Below, piece after piece: positions 7,101 through 14,888 of a stretch of 17,642 nucleotides of DNA; positions within the stretch are counted from its first letter, which is position 1, and every line of letters starts with the position of its first letter. The notes under the pieces were generated by a model, which saw only the letters and a list, made by a program, of their open reading frames with translations, was not told where the DNA came from and made no database searches. The DNA is from JAAURS01 sp031362245 (GTDB taxonomy: Bacteria > Cyanobacteriota > Cyanobacteriia > Thermosynechococcales > Thermosynechococcaceae): positions 1-17,642 of the forward strand of contig JANLSD010000075.1 in assembly GCA_031362245.1 (NCBI GenBank). The letters are read 5' to 3'. Made by a program: the position numbers and the translations under genes.

Positions 7101-8381
7101 CGCCAGCCAGCGATAGCCCGATGCTTCGGCTTCTTCATATAGCGGTTGGATTAATGCGGGAAGATGTTTTCTCGCCAGATCCAAATCCACCCAGTACAAA
7201 CACATCGCACTCAGAAGGGTTGTAATGCTAGTGCCCCCTTGATATGGCGCAATACTGGTATTGGCGATAATTTTTTTGGCAGCAAGATGGCCCTGCTGCA
7301 CTTTGATCACGTTCCCCAGCATCCGATGAACGCTGCCCAGCCAGTGGTTTGGCTGTTTAGAAATGAGGGTGGTATATTCCTCCGCCTCTTGCAGCCGCAT
7401 CGCAGAACCATTTTTGATCAGGGCTAATACAAATAACACCCCGCTAAAGGTATCAAAGTAGGCTTTGCGCTTACCCGATGCTTTTCTGAAGGATTTGAGC
7501 GAGTGGGTGTAATGGGCGATCGCCTCATCATGATTTCCCTGCAACAGTGCCAGCTGTCCTTCAAACAAGTGGGCTTGATCCCTATAGCCTGTGGGCACCT
7601 TGGATAAGCTTTGCTGGGCGTCCTCCAAACGGCCTCGGTACAGCAGTTGCTCCGTCAACAGCAGCGGGAACATTGGGGAATCAAAGCTGTCGGCAGGAAC
7701 ATTACATAGGGTTTGGAGACAGTTCAAAGCTGGCTCTACGGGCAAAAGACTCAGCAAACCATTTTCTAACATGCTGACCAAGGTGGTGGCGTAGACCTGC
7801 GGCGGCATGGAAAGCAGCCACTCTGCATCAAAGGGATTGTCGCCGATCAGCACCAAAATTTCATCCAGCCCAATTTTATGGAACGCAAAGCTGTAGCGCT
7901 GGTAGTCCTCAGCAAGCTGTTCAACCCACTTTAGGTTTTTGCGGTAAAGCCCAATCCGCACTTCTCGCACAAACTGCGTTTCATCGGTAAAGATACGTGG
8001 CCCTTTGTCCCAGCGCTGACGAATGGGAAGGCAGGTTTCGATGGCTTTGACAATGGCTTCAAAGGTTTTGGATGCGATCGCTTCACGGGTTGCAATCTCA
8101 CAGAGCAAAGGATGGCATTGTGGCCCTTGATTTTTTTCTTGAATCACCACCCCTACTTCAATTAGGGCATCCAGATGAGGGCGTAAGGTCGCGGTGATAA
8201 ATGCCTTACGATCCGTGTTTCGGATATTCGCTTGATTCAGACATTCTAAAAAAGTCACTCGACTGATCGGGCTATAGATGACGGAAAGAAGCTGGACAAT
8301 CCGTTGTCTCAGCTCTGGTAGGGCTTGATAACGCTGAACGATCTGTTCACGCAGTTTGTCAATGTTCACAGCGTTAGTCAT
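4152..8381 (-). CDS. SNF2/RapA-type DEAD/DEAH helicase with N-terminal winged-helix/TPR region
   Basis: A 1409-aa ATP-dependent nucleic-acid translocase of the SNF2 superfamily (SF2). The C-terminal motor is complete: LRDYQLDGFKWLARL (about 950), Walker A ADDMGLGKT with K983, APTSVGMNW (Ia), LDEAQ with D1073 (motif II), TGTPIENHLGELWNLF (III), QFVDHL and YLDGST (IV region), SLKAGGTGLNLT (V) and DRAHRIGQ with R1351 (VI). Residues 1-100 look like a winged helix. Roughly 230-430 are helical, TPR-like (EDAQQSL, EGQLALLQGNHDEAIAHY). The middle part (500-930) is like the region preceding SNF2 domains in bacterial proteins. ATG start with AGGA 8 nt upstream. DNA remodelling or transcription recycling is plausible; the exact role is unknown. 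The TAG stop lies in the right arm of the MITE. Confidence 0.93.
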   Translation of the reverse strand: MTNAVNIDKLREQIVQRYQALPELRQRIVQLLSVIYSPISRVTFLECLNQANIRNTDRKAFITATLRPHLDALIEVGVVIQEKNQGPQCHPLLCEIATREAIASKTFEAIVKAIETCLPIRQRWDKGPRIFTDETQFVREVRIGLYRKNLKWVEQLAEDYQRYSFAFHKIGLDEILVLIGDNPFDAEWLLSMPPQVYATTLVSMLENGLLSLLPVEPALNCLQTLCNVPADSFDSPMFPLLLTEQLLYRGRLEDAQQSLSKVPTGYRDQAHLFEGQLALLQGNHDEAIAHYTHSLKSFRKASGKRKAYFDTFSGVLFVLALIKNGSAMRLQEAEEYTTLISKQPNHWLGSVHRMLGNVIKVQQGHLAAKKIIANTSIAPYQGGTSITTLLSAMCLYWVDLDLARKHLPALIQPLYEEAEASGYRWLAMEAAELLSRLRHRGPHGAQAAAFRQVNGNIKTLVDVIQPRESWEISLNALANLSGSSSASGASAKPETPQRLIWLITFTSGYCGIQPREQKITAKGAWTKGRPVALKRLHDDLSSFDYLTPHDLKVCQQIESDYTSHRYYGTTEYDFTEKAIAALIGHPLVFWEDSPTTRVDIVKGEPELLVKKSKKDWLTLEFLPAITGDLSVLVIKETPTRLKVIEVSAEHRRIAEILGVKNRLEVPESAKDRVLAAINGVSGVVTVHSDIGGGVENAKEVPAEATPHVHLLPAGGGLKVAVMARPFSQGGPYFRPGIGGETVIAEIEGERLQTNRNLKEEKKLAKNVVESCPVLSQYDTEDGEWLIEDPENCLELLLDLQTLGEAAIIEWPEGEKMRIAHQAGSSSFFVNINRQKDWFEATGELKLDDNLVLDMQQLLQLLDKSPSRFLQLGDGQFLALTQEFRKRLDEFRSFSESQGKGARFHPLAAIALEDFMDEVGDLKADKHWKAHIKRMKEMQTLQPELPSTLQADLRDYQLDGFKWLARLAHWGVGACLADDMGLGKTLQALAVILTRAPQGPTLIVAPTSVGMNWMAEAEKFAPTLNPIQFGTGDRQQLLDNLQPLDMLVCTYGLLQQEDVADMLAKVQWQTIVLDEAQAIKNFATKRSKAAMNLQSEFKILTTGTPIENHLGELWNLFRFINPGLLGSLDNFNLHFANPIERQQDKQARSKLKKLIQPFLLRRTKNQVLQELPERTEITLQVELSKEEMAFYEALRRSAIAKLADSNAEAGTKHLQVLAEIMKLRRSCCNARLVTPEAQIGSAKLQLFGEVLGELIENRHKALVFSQFVDHLHIIRDYLDAQKISYQYLDGSTPAKDRKKRVDAFQAGQGDVFLISLKAGGTGLNLTAADYVIHMDPWWNPAVEDQASDRAHRIGQKRPVTIYRLVAKDTIEEKIVELHQHKRDLADSLLEGADMSGKTSTDDLLRLIQSL

Positions 8382-8562
8382 CCTAATTCCTAATCTCAGG
8401 GGCGAGGTGATGTTTCCAGAATATATAGTAGGTTAACATCTCCATCATCCATCCCAGTATTGGATGTAGGGGCAGATTTAGATCAAGCTGTATTGCTGAC
8501 GTCCAAAATAGTTTGGCAAAGCTGGCCCTTTCCAATTCTTGAATGTAATTTAGCCTTAGATC
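8382..8562. other. Spacer between SNF2 helicase and ppk1
   Basis: A 181-bp gap between two leftward genes. On the minus strand ACTATATATTC (around 8424) could be a -10 region for the helicase gene, but no matching -35 is clear. No terminator hairpin for ppk1 is evident. Confidence 0.3.
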
Positions 8563-10950
8563 TTAAACAGATCGGTCTGGCTGGGCCATTTTCATTAACA
8601 GTCGATGGGCACTCCGTTCCGCCTCATTCTCGGCGGGGCGACGCTGAATATATTGACCATCGGGCTGAAGATCCCAGGCATGACGGTTATCACTTAAGTA
8701 GAGATCCAGGAGTTCTCGGATCTGGATGGCGAGGTCAGGATCTTCAATGGGCACAACGGCTTCTACTCGACGCTCTAGATTGCGAGTTCGCCAGTCCGCG
8801 CTGCCCATAAACACCTTAGGCCGTCCATTATTATGGAAGTAAAAAATTCGCTCATGCTCAAGAAAACGACCAATGGTGCTCATGACTCGGATATTGTCGC
8901 TGATCCCTTTAATGCCAGGTTTAATGGAACAGTTCCCGCGAACGATGACGTCAATTTCTACCCCTGTTTGGGAGGCAGCATAGAGCGCTGCAATCATGTC
9001 TGTGTCTAGGAGCGCATTCATCTTGAGAATGATGCGGCCCTTCTTGCCCCTGCGTTCTAGCTCCATTTCGCGCTGGATGAATTCAATCATGCGATCGCGC
9101 AAATTCACAGGCGCAACCAATATTTTGCGATAAGACAACTGTCGCGAGTAGCCCGTTAAGTGATTAAACAAATCCGTCAGGTCAGCGCCTAAGTCTTCAC
9201 GGCAGCTAAACAATCCTAAATCCGTATAAAGTCGAGCGGTTTTTGGATTGTAATTCCCCGTGCCAATATGAACGTAGCGTCGCAGCTTTTGACCTTCGCG
9301 CCGCACGACAAGAACAACCTTTGTATGGGTCTTTAGGCCCACCAGTCCATACACAACATGGGCACCCACCTTTTCTAACTTTCGCGCCCAGTGGATGTTG
9401 TTGGCTTCATCAAAACGGGCTTTGAGTTCCACCAATGCCACCACTTGCTTCCCATTTTCTGCTGCTGTAATGAGGCTGCTGACAATAGGGGAATCGACAA
9501 ACTTAGAATCTCCCGCTGTGCGGTAGAGCGTCATTTTAAGGGTCAGCACATTAGGGTCGTAGGCGGCTTCGGCGACAAACCGATGGACGGTGGATAAAAA
9601 CGAATCGTAGGGATGATGAACCAATACATCTCCCGCCCGAATAATCGAGAAAATATCCGTCTGATCGTCTTCGCTACGTGGATTGCCCAGATTGACCTCA
9701 TCTTCTCCGGGCACGGGTAAGGCCGCTAACTTCTTAAGACGGGGAGGCACAACGGGCGTCCAGGGGGGATCTTTGAGTTCTGGGAACGGAAGGCTGCTAA
9801 GGGCAAACAGGTCACACAGGCTGAGTAAGCCCTCTACGGCATAGACGTCTTGATCGATTAAATCCATTTCCTCCATGAGGGTTCTCTGAAGTTCTGGGGG
9901 TGTACCCACCTGAATTTCCATGCGCATTACAGATCCAAACCGTCGCTTGCGAATTTCCTGCTCGATCGCCAGGAGCAAATCATCGGCTTCGTCTTCTTCT
10001 AGTTCAAAATCAGCATTACGGGTAATGCGAAAGGGGTGGCAGGTTTGGATTTCCATACCTGGAAAGAGCTTGTACAGGTTATGGGTAATCACCTGTTCTA
10101 GGGGTACCCCCCACCAGCGCAGGTTTTCCGTATCGTTTTTAGAAATGGGCAGTGCCACAAATCGCGGCAGTTGATCGGGCACCTTCACACGGGCAAAGTG
10201 CTCTTCGCCACTTTCGCGGTCTTTAACCACGACGGCAAGATTAAGGCTGAGGCTAGAAATATAGGGGAACGGATGTCCTGGATCAACGGCTAAGGGCGTT
10301 AAAACGGGAAAAAGCTGTTCTAAAAAGTAGGTTTGAAGGGATTCTACCTGCTGGTCGCTGAGGTCATCATAGTCCAGCAAACGGATGCCTGCTTCGGTTA
10401 ATAGAGGCTTGAGCGTCTGGGAAAAATACTGATGCTGCCGAATCACCGTGGGCTTCAGCTCATTATGAATGGCGTCAAGCTGCTCTTGGGGCATCATGCC
10501 ATCGGGGGTGCGCTTGGTGACATGGGCGGCAACCTGTTGCTTTAGTCCTGAAATCCGCACCATAAAATATTCATCAAGGTTGGTGCTAAAGATCGCCATG
10601 AACTTGAGGCGCTCTAGGAGAGGATTGCGAGGGTCAAAGGCTTCATGGAGGACGCGTTCATTAAAACGAAGCCAGCTTAACTCTCGGTTAAAATAATATT
10701 GAGGACTATAGAGAGATTTGGGAATAATAGACTTAGGAACAAGGGGTGTCTCTGTCATTTCCTCTAGCAAGGGCTTTTCAGCCTGGGGTTCATTGAATTG
10801 CCGACGAACTTGGTTGACTTCTTCTGGGGCAAGGGAACTGGTTGGGGTCTTGGCGGATAACTCCAAATCCTGACAAAGCTGCAAAACCTCCTTAGAGCTG
10901 AGGTTAAGTTCACTGGCAAGTTGATAAACACGGAGCTTAGAGTTTTTCAT
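8563..10950 (-). CDS. ppk1: Polyphosphate kinase PPK1 with N-terminal IF2_N-like domain
   Basis: Makes inorganic polyphosphate from ATP, reversibly. The kinase core starts at YFNRELSWLRFNERVLHEA (86-104). The autophosphorylated histidine is H542 in GLKTHTKVVL and the second active-site histidine is H699 in FLEHERIF; their 157-residue spacing equals E. coli H435-H592. HIGTGNYN (561-568) and MGSADWRTRNLERRVEAV are also present. The protein is 795 aa, about 100 longer than E. coli PPK1 (688). Much of the excess is residues 1-52 (MKNSKLRVYQLASELNLS, then SSLAPEEVNQVRRQF), which closely resemble the N-terminal IF2_N domain of cyanobacterial initiation factor IF2, joined by an acidic/proline linker (53-80). 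The ATG at 10950 has no clear Shine-Dalgarno. The reading frame is continuous through the junction, so the fusion does not depend on a frameshift. Confidence 0.96.
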   Translation of the reverse strand: MKNSKLRVYQLASELNLSSKEVLQLCQDLELSAKTPTSSLAPEEVNQVRRQFNEPQAEKPLLEEMTETPLVPKSIIPKSLYSPQYYFNRELSWLRFNERVLHEAFDPRNPLLERLKFMAIFSTNLDEYFMVRISGLKQQVAAHVTKRTPDGMMPQEQLDAIHNELKPTVIRQHQYFSQTLKPLLTEAGIRLLDYDDLSDQQVESLQTYFLEQLFPVLTPLAVDPGHPFPYISSLSLNLAVVVKDRESGEEHFARVKVPDQLPRFVALPISKNDTENLRWWGVPLEQVITHNLYKLFPGMEIQTCHPFRITRNADFELEEDEADDLLLAIEQEIRKRRFGSVMRMEIQVGTPPELQRTLMEEMDLIDQDVYAVEGLLSLCDLFALSSLPFPELKDPPWTPVVPPRLKKLAALPVPGEDEVNLGNPRSEDDQTDIFSIIRAGDVLVHHPYDSFLSTVHRFVAEAAYDPNVLTLKMTLYRTAGDSKFVDSPIVSSLITAAENGKQVVALVELKARFDEANNIHWARKLEKVGAHVVYGLVGLKTHTKVVLVVRREGQKLRRYVHIGTGNYNPKTARLYTDLGLFSCREDLGADLTDLFNHLTGYSRQLSYRKILVAPVNLRDRMIEFIQREMELERRGKKGRIILKMNALLDTDMIAALYAASQTGVEIDVIVRGNCSIKPGIKGISDNIRVMSTIGRFLEHERIFYFHNNGRPKVFMGSADWRTRNLERRVEAVVPIEDPDLAIQIRELLDLYLSDNRHAWDLQPDGQYIQRRPAENEAERSAHRLLMKMAQPDRSV

Positions 10951-11265
10951 GGGCCAGGATTGGGACTCGGAAATGGATTTTGAGTTAATTAGAGATGGGG
11001 ATGAGATGGGGGACCAATCGGCGGGCTTTGGGCGTGCAGCGGACTCTTGGTTCGTAGCTATTGCCCACCTTAATCCATTATTCCGTCATGGTAGCGTCAC
11101 CACCACAACCGTAAAGTCAGGCTCTATTTTAGGGGATAGACTCCCGACCTGCCTGTGTTGGCAGAAACTTAAAGAATGGGGCATTATTGGATAGAATTAA
11201 TTTTTTTTGTTTAGACTAATGATTTTTTGCTTCGTTGAGACGATGAATGACTTTAAAAATCAAAA
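10951..11265. other. Intergenic region upstream of ppk1
   Basis: No gene is supported. It is the promoter side of leftward ppk1. A T-run (11199-11210) and TTTTTT (11223-11228) lie near its right end. A single CCTTAATCC (around 11068) is a weak half-match to cyanobacterial Pho-box repeats, without the tandem copies a Pho box needs. An 81-codon plus-strand frame starting at 10949 overlaps the ppk1 start codon and has no recognisable features. Confidence 0.4.
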
Positions 11266-11289
11266 ATCTCTGCTGCTAGCAGCAGAGAT
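11266..11289 (-). terminator. Perfect 24-bp palindrome with leftward T-tracts
   Basis: Each 12-nt arm is ATCTCTGCTGCT or its complement, centred on GCTAGC at 11275-11280. Read leftward it is followed at once by TTTTTGATTTTT, the form of an intrinsic terminator; read rightward it is followed by A-runs, not T-runs. Outside it, CTTTAAAA (11251-11258) and TTTTAAAG form a second inverted pair. No leftward gene ends nearby; the nearest upstream leftward gene is the lytic transglycosylase ending at 12131, beyond the opposing 220-aa gene. It could also be an operator or the end of a small RNA. Confidence 0.5.
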
Positions 11290-11412
11290 CAAAAACAACT
11301 TTTAAAGATCCATTACAAGATTGGGTCAACTGCTCAATCCTAAATTCGTTGAAACCTTAGGAATATCTAACTTGGGTCGTCAAAGCGTCCCGTTTTCTGC
11401 CCACTTATGGAA

Positions 11413-11429
11413 TGCTTTGGTTCAAAGCA
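11413..11429 (+). repeat. Small hairpin in the leader of the 220-aa gene
   Basis: TGCTTTG (11413-11419) and CAAAGCA (11423-11429) form a 7-bp stem with a 3-nt loop, 36 nt before the ATG at 11466. It may structure the 5' leader. No T-tract follows. Confidence 0.3.
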
Positions 11430-11465
11430 GAATGCCTCAGCCAATGTTTACATTAGGAAGTTGTT

Positions 11466-12128
11466 ATGACCAGCCCGATTGAAGCCTGCATTCCTCGTCC
11501 TCATGGTGGACCACCCGATGAAGTCCTGATCCAAGGGTTTGTGGATGACTTTCTTCAGGGCCATACGGCTTTTCTCTCTAATCAAAATTTGCGGACGGAG
11601 GTTCTTTTTAACAGTACGCAGTTGCTATCTTCTAAGGAAGGCGTTGTGGCGACGGCGAAGGGGAAAGATACACCCATCAAGATGGTGGTTCGCTCTAGCT
11701 CAAGCTATTGGGAGTTATTGCATAGCTGCCTCTGTGTGCAGAATTTTTATCCGTTAATGAAGGCTCCTCAGGAAGGTTGCTACATCTATCGATTTTGTGA
11801 GGCCCCGGAAGGATATCAGCTCTATTGCACAACGGCAAAAGAGCTATGGAGAGCCTGTTGGGGACGAGGGTTTGGCATGCGTTCTGGTATTCCCCTAGAT
11901 TTATTGGTTTGGCGACAGGGACCTGCGGAAACCAAAGAAACTTGGTATTCTTTGCGGGGAATGGATTGTGAGAATGGTCAGTTGATCATCAAGATGCTGG
12001 GGTGGACGGAGATGATCTCCAGCACAGATCTGGTGATGTGGGCCAAGACTGATCAAGAGCCGTTCCGTGGGGATCGAGAGTCTAAGGTGAAGCAAGGACT
12101 TCAAGGCTATATTCGGTTTCGGCAGTAG
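11466..12128 (+). CDS. Hypothetical protein, 220 aa
   Basis: I do not recognise a family. The start is well supported: ATG 11466 with AGGAAG 5 nt upstream. The protein is soluble-looking, without signal peptide or membrane segment, and rich in W, C and R in its second half (KELWRACWGRGFGMRSG; several W in 140-195). Six cysteines are spread over residues 8-167 without a metal-binding spacing. Charged, aromatic patches such as DLLVWRQGPAETKETWYSLR hint at a compact beta-rich fold, but this is only an impression. Codon use and G+C resemble the flanking core genes. It converges on the lytic transglycosylase gene with a 2-nt gap, so their transcripts must overlap unless termination is very sharp. 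Confidence 0.7.
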   Translation: MTSPIEACIPRPHGGPPDEVLIQGFVDDFLQGHTAFLSNQNLRTEVLFNSTQLLSSKEGVVATAKGKDTPIKMVVRSSSSYWELLHSCLCVQNFYPLMKAPQEGCYIYRFCEAPEGYQLYCTTAKELWRACWGRGFGMRSGIPLDLLVWRQGPAETKETWYSLRGMDCENGQLIIKMLGWTEMISSTDLVMWAKTDQEPFRGDRESKVKQGLQGYIRFRQ

Positions 12129-12130
12129 GG

Positions 12131-14332
12131 TTAGTGCTGCCCATTGGAGGGGAGCAGTTTGGCAACCTGAGGGTTGTAGAGTCTGGTGTAGTTCCAGTAG
12201 TTTTCTAAGACGGATTTGACATAGCCTTGGGTTTCGTCAAAGGGGATGGTTTCCACAAATGCGTCGGCATCTTGGATGTTGAGGGTTTGGAGCCATTTGC
12301 CAACACTTCCAGGGCCAGCGTTGTAACTGGCGATCGCCAACATGCTATTCCCCTGATAGGTTTGGTGCGTGGCGTTGAGATACCAGGTACCTAGCCGGAT
12401 ATTGTCATTGGGGTTTTCGAGACTGTATTTTTTGAGCTTGACTTGGGATGCCACTTCGGCGGCGGTTTCGGGCATGAGTTGCATCAGCCCTGTTGCACCC
12501 ACAACGGATTTAATCTGAGGTTCAAACCTAGACTCCTGTCGCATGAGCGCGAGTGCCAGCACGGGATTAACGGTGTTTTGACTGGCCCAATGCTGAATTT
12601 CATTCCAGTAGGGCACGGGATAGAGGGCTTGCGAGTAGCGCGGATCTTGACGGAGCGATTGAAGCAAAGGGCGTTGGGACTGCTGTTCGGGTTCGGTGAG
12701 GATGCGATCGCGCAAATTCCCTACCATAAACAGTCCGTCCAGGTATTCGCCCACTTCTAGACGCACCAACCCATCGGTCAATTGTTCGGGGATCGAAGGG
12801 GTTTGGCGATTTTGAAATTCGAGCTGCCAAGTTTCCCATGCGGTTTTCCCTTCCCCAAGTAAGTACAGCTCCTTCAGGGCATGCGAACCAACGCTCAAGG
12901 GGAGGCGACTGGTGGGTGTTTCTAGACCAATCTGCTGATTGTGAATGGACTGAAAATCTCCTACGGGTAAGCCGGAGAGAGCAGCGGCACGCCAGGTGTA
13001 GTAAGACGCTGGGTATTGCTGCAAAAGCTGGGTAAATAACTGCTGGCGCTGTTGGGTTTTCCCCAGGCGATCAGTCCATTTCCCAGCCCAAAATAGGGCT
13101 TTGGGAGCAAGGTCACTATTGGGGTTGGCTTGGGCGATCGCCGTGGCCTCTTGGGTGGCGGTATCTAACTGCTGACCTTGGGCGGCTGTCCAGGCCCGTT
13201 TCCACCGGAGGGCGGCGGCGGCTTCACCTTGACTGAATTGCGCTAGGAGTTTGGCTTCGGTGGCGGATGCCTGGGCAGAGTTGAGTTTTGTCAGGCGTTT
13301 GGCTTTACGGGCTAGGGCATCCGCTGCGTCTTCGGGGCGGTTGAGACGGGTGGCTAGGGCGATCGCCTGATCTAAAGTAACCAGTGCTGGAGCATCTTCA
13401 CTCAAGTCCGCTAGCCGAATCAGCGCCTTTGGGGTTTCAGGTGCCTTGGGGAATGCTGCAATCATCCGTTGATAGGCGGCGATGGCGGTCTTTTTTTCGT
13501 CCCCCAGTTGAAGCCCACGGGCGGCGCGGTAGGCGTTGCGTGATGTGCTTGGCGAACGGCTGTAGGCGAGTCCGGCTTCTTTATATTTTTGTTTTTCCCA
13601 GTACCCAAAGGCGATCGCCTGCCAGTCCTTTGCGGTGAGCTGAGGCCCAAAGTTCTGGGTAAGGCGATCTAGATAGGTTTTATAGTCCTTGAGATGAAAT
13701 CCATACTGGGCAACCAGCAGCAGCAGGGCACGGTCTTTGGGTGTTTTTTTGAGGCGCTCTAGGGCAATCTCAACGGTTTTGGGATGGGCAGGGAGGGTGG
13801 CGATCGCCTGATCCCAATCCTTCGGGTTACGTTTACCTAGGCTGTAGTAGGCTTCGCCTGCTGGGGCACTTTTGGGAAACTGCTGAATGATTTGCTGCCA
13901 AAGCTTTGTTGAAGCACTCTCTTGCTTTTCTAGAGTATGGGCTTGGGCACGGAGCGCCAGAATGTAGGGAGCCAGGGTGATATAGCGCGTTTCTAACCCA
14001 TCTAGCCACTGAAGGGCATCTTTGCCAGCGCCTTGTCTCACTGCATCGGCGGCAAGGAGATAGCGTGCCTGCTGCTGTTCTAGGGTGGTTCCTTCACGGG
14101 CTAGTCTTTCTAGGAGGGGACGACGGGTTAAAGCTGGTTGAAAAGATAGGGTTAGAACGCGACTTTCGGCGGTGACTGGGGTGACGGGTGTGCCAGTCTG
14201 TGGGGGCGGAGTGGTGGGTGCCCAAAACTTTGCGACTGCAAAAAATGCACCCACGACAACTGCTCCGCCCAAACCCATTGATATTAGCAGTGGAGCCGAT
14301 CGCCGAAGCCCAGATAAAAAAGATTGACGCAT
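12131..14332 (-). CDS. slt: Membrane-anchored soluble-lytic-transglycosylase (Slt) family protein
   Basis: Cleaves the MurNAc-GlcNAc bond of peptidoglycan with formation of 1,6-anhydro-MurNAc, in the periplasm. The 733-aa protein has a basic N-terminus and one membrane anchor (residues 14-36, APLLISMGLGGAVVVGAFFAV), then a long helical superhelix of TPR-like repeats (about 70-480; e.g. YKEAGLAYSRSPSTSRNAY), as in Slt70. The catalytic SLT domain is at about 580-720: ALMRQESRFEP with catalytic E600, GATGLMQLMPETA, NIRLGTWYLN and AIASYNAGPGSVGKWL. The length is a little above E. coli Slt70. Six HIP1 sites lie within the gene. The TAA stop is 2 nt from the stop of the opposing 220-aa gene. Confidence 0.93.
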   Translation of the reverse strand: MRQSFLSGLRRSAPLLISMGLGGAVVVGAFFAVAKFWAPTTPPPQTGTPVTPVTAESRVLTLSFQPALTRRPLLERLAREGTTLEQQQARYLLAADAVRQGAGKDALQWLDGLETRYITLAPYILALRAQAHTLEKQESASTKLWQQIIQQFPKSAPAGEAYYSLGKRNPKDWDQAIATLPAHPKTVEIALERLKKTPKDRALLLLVAQYGFHLKDYKTYLDRLTQNFGPQLTAKDWQAIAFGYWEKQKYKEAGLAYSRSPSTSRNAYRAARGLQLGDEKKTAIAAYQRMIAAFPKAPETPKALIRLADLSEDAPALVTLDQAIALATRLNRPEDAADALARKAKRLTKLNSAQASATEAKLLAQFSQGEAAAALRWKRAWTAAQGQQLDTATQEATAIAQANPNSDLAPKALFWAGKWTDRLGKTQQRQQLFTQLLQQYPASYYTWRAAALSGLPVGDFQSIHNQQIGLETPTSRLPLSVGSHALKELYLLGEGKTAWETWQLEFQNRQTPSIPEQLTDGLVRLEVGEYLDGLFMVGNLRDRILTEPEQQSQRPLLQSLRQDPRYSQALYPVPYWNEIQHWASQNTVNPVLALALMRQESRFEPQIKSVVGATGLMQLMPETAAEVASQVKLKKYSLENPNDNIRLGTWYLNATHQTYQGNSMLAIASYNAGPGSVGKWLQTLNIQDADAFVETIPFDETQGYVKSVLENYWNYTRLYNPQVAKLLPSNGQH

Positions 14333-14543
14333 GGGTGAGGGGATGAAGGGGGTTGTAGGAGACTGCCTGCGATCGCATGGTTGCTCTCAGCATTTTAGGC
14401 TATTGCGATTAAGCTCTGATTCAACGCGCTTTTCTCAGCTAGTATTGCTCTATGGCAAATCGGGCTGGTTTTGTAAAAGCAAACCCTCCAATTGCCTTTG
14501 CGATATGCTTGAAGCAGTTGTTCAATAGACGGTTGACTTCAGA
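14333..14543. other. Divergent intergenic region between slt and the toxin-antitoxin module
   Basis: A 211-bp region between slt (leftward) and the antitoxin gene (rightward). It holds one HIP1 site (14369-14376), the first copy of a 23-nt direct repeat (14416-14438), and an inverted pair TTGAA/TTCAA around 14510-14525 that could be an operator for the antitoxin. No strong promoter or Shine-Dalgarno for the antitoxin is apparent. Confidence 0.35.
14416..14438. repeat. 23-nt direct repeat, copy A
   Basis: CTGATTCAACGCGCTTTT followed by CTCAG. Copy B at 15367-15389 differs at only 2 of 23 positions and lies in the same orientation on the other side of the toxin-antitoxin genes. Weaker similarity continues to both sides (GATTAA/AATTAA before; CTAGT...CTATG after). 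Confidence 0.6.
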
Positions 14544-14888
14544 ATGCTAAGTTCCTCTACCGCAGACAACCTAAAGCTTCATTTGCTTCTAGAACAGGCT
14601 CAAGATGGATCTGCGATCGCCACTGTACTAGAACTGCCTGACTGCCGCATTGAAGCGCCGACAAACGAACAGGCGATCGCACAGTTAAAAAGTCTGGTGA
14701 CGCATCGATTAGTCAATGCTCAAGTGTTGCCTTTAGATATTTCGATGCCTGCTGCTGAAGGAACTGAAAACCCCTGGATGAAATATGCAGGGGTCTTTAA
14801 TGACGATCCTTATTTTGCGAAAGTTGTTGAGACGATGCAAGCAGAACGGCGGGTGGATGATGAGGAAATGGATGAAGTCTCTCCATGA
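14544..14888 (+). CDS. Antitoxin of a PIN-toxin module, HicB-like N-terminus
   Basis: A 114-aa protein just upstream of, and overlapping by 4 nt (ATGA), a PIN-domain toxin gene, so it is almost surely the antitoxin. It is not a standard VapB. Residues 10-57 (HLLLEQAQDGSAIATVLELP, then EQAIAQLKSLVTHRL) resemble the HicB-like fold: strand, turn, strand with an LPDC motif, then a helix. Residues 77-105 (NPWMKYAGVFNDDPYFAKV, then ETMQAERR) form a typical toxin-binding tail like those of cyanobacterial antitoxins, followed by an acidic end. No ribbon-helix-helix or AbrB-type DNA-binding domain is visible, so how it autoregulates is unclear. Two HIP1 sites lie in the gene. Confidence 0.75.
   Translation: MLSSSTADNLKLHLLLEQAQDGSAIATVLELPDCRIEAPTNEQAIAQLKSLVTHRLVNAQVLPLDISMPAAEGTENPWMKYAGVFNDDPYFAKVVETMQAERRVDDEEMDEVSP

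Noticed and set aside
11066..11076. Pho-box-like CCTTAATCC upstream of ppk1
   Set aside because: Only a single imperfect half-site; cyanobacterial Pho boxes are tandem repeats.
10949..11194. 81-codon plus-strand frame upstream of ppk1
   Set aside because: Its ATG overlaps the ppk1 start codon on the other strand, there is no ribosome binding site, and composition is not protein-like.
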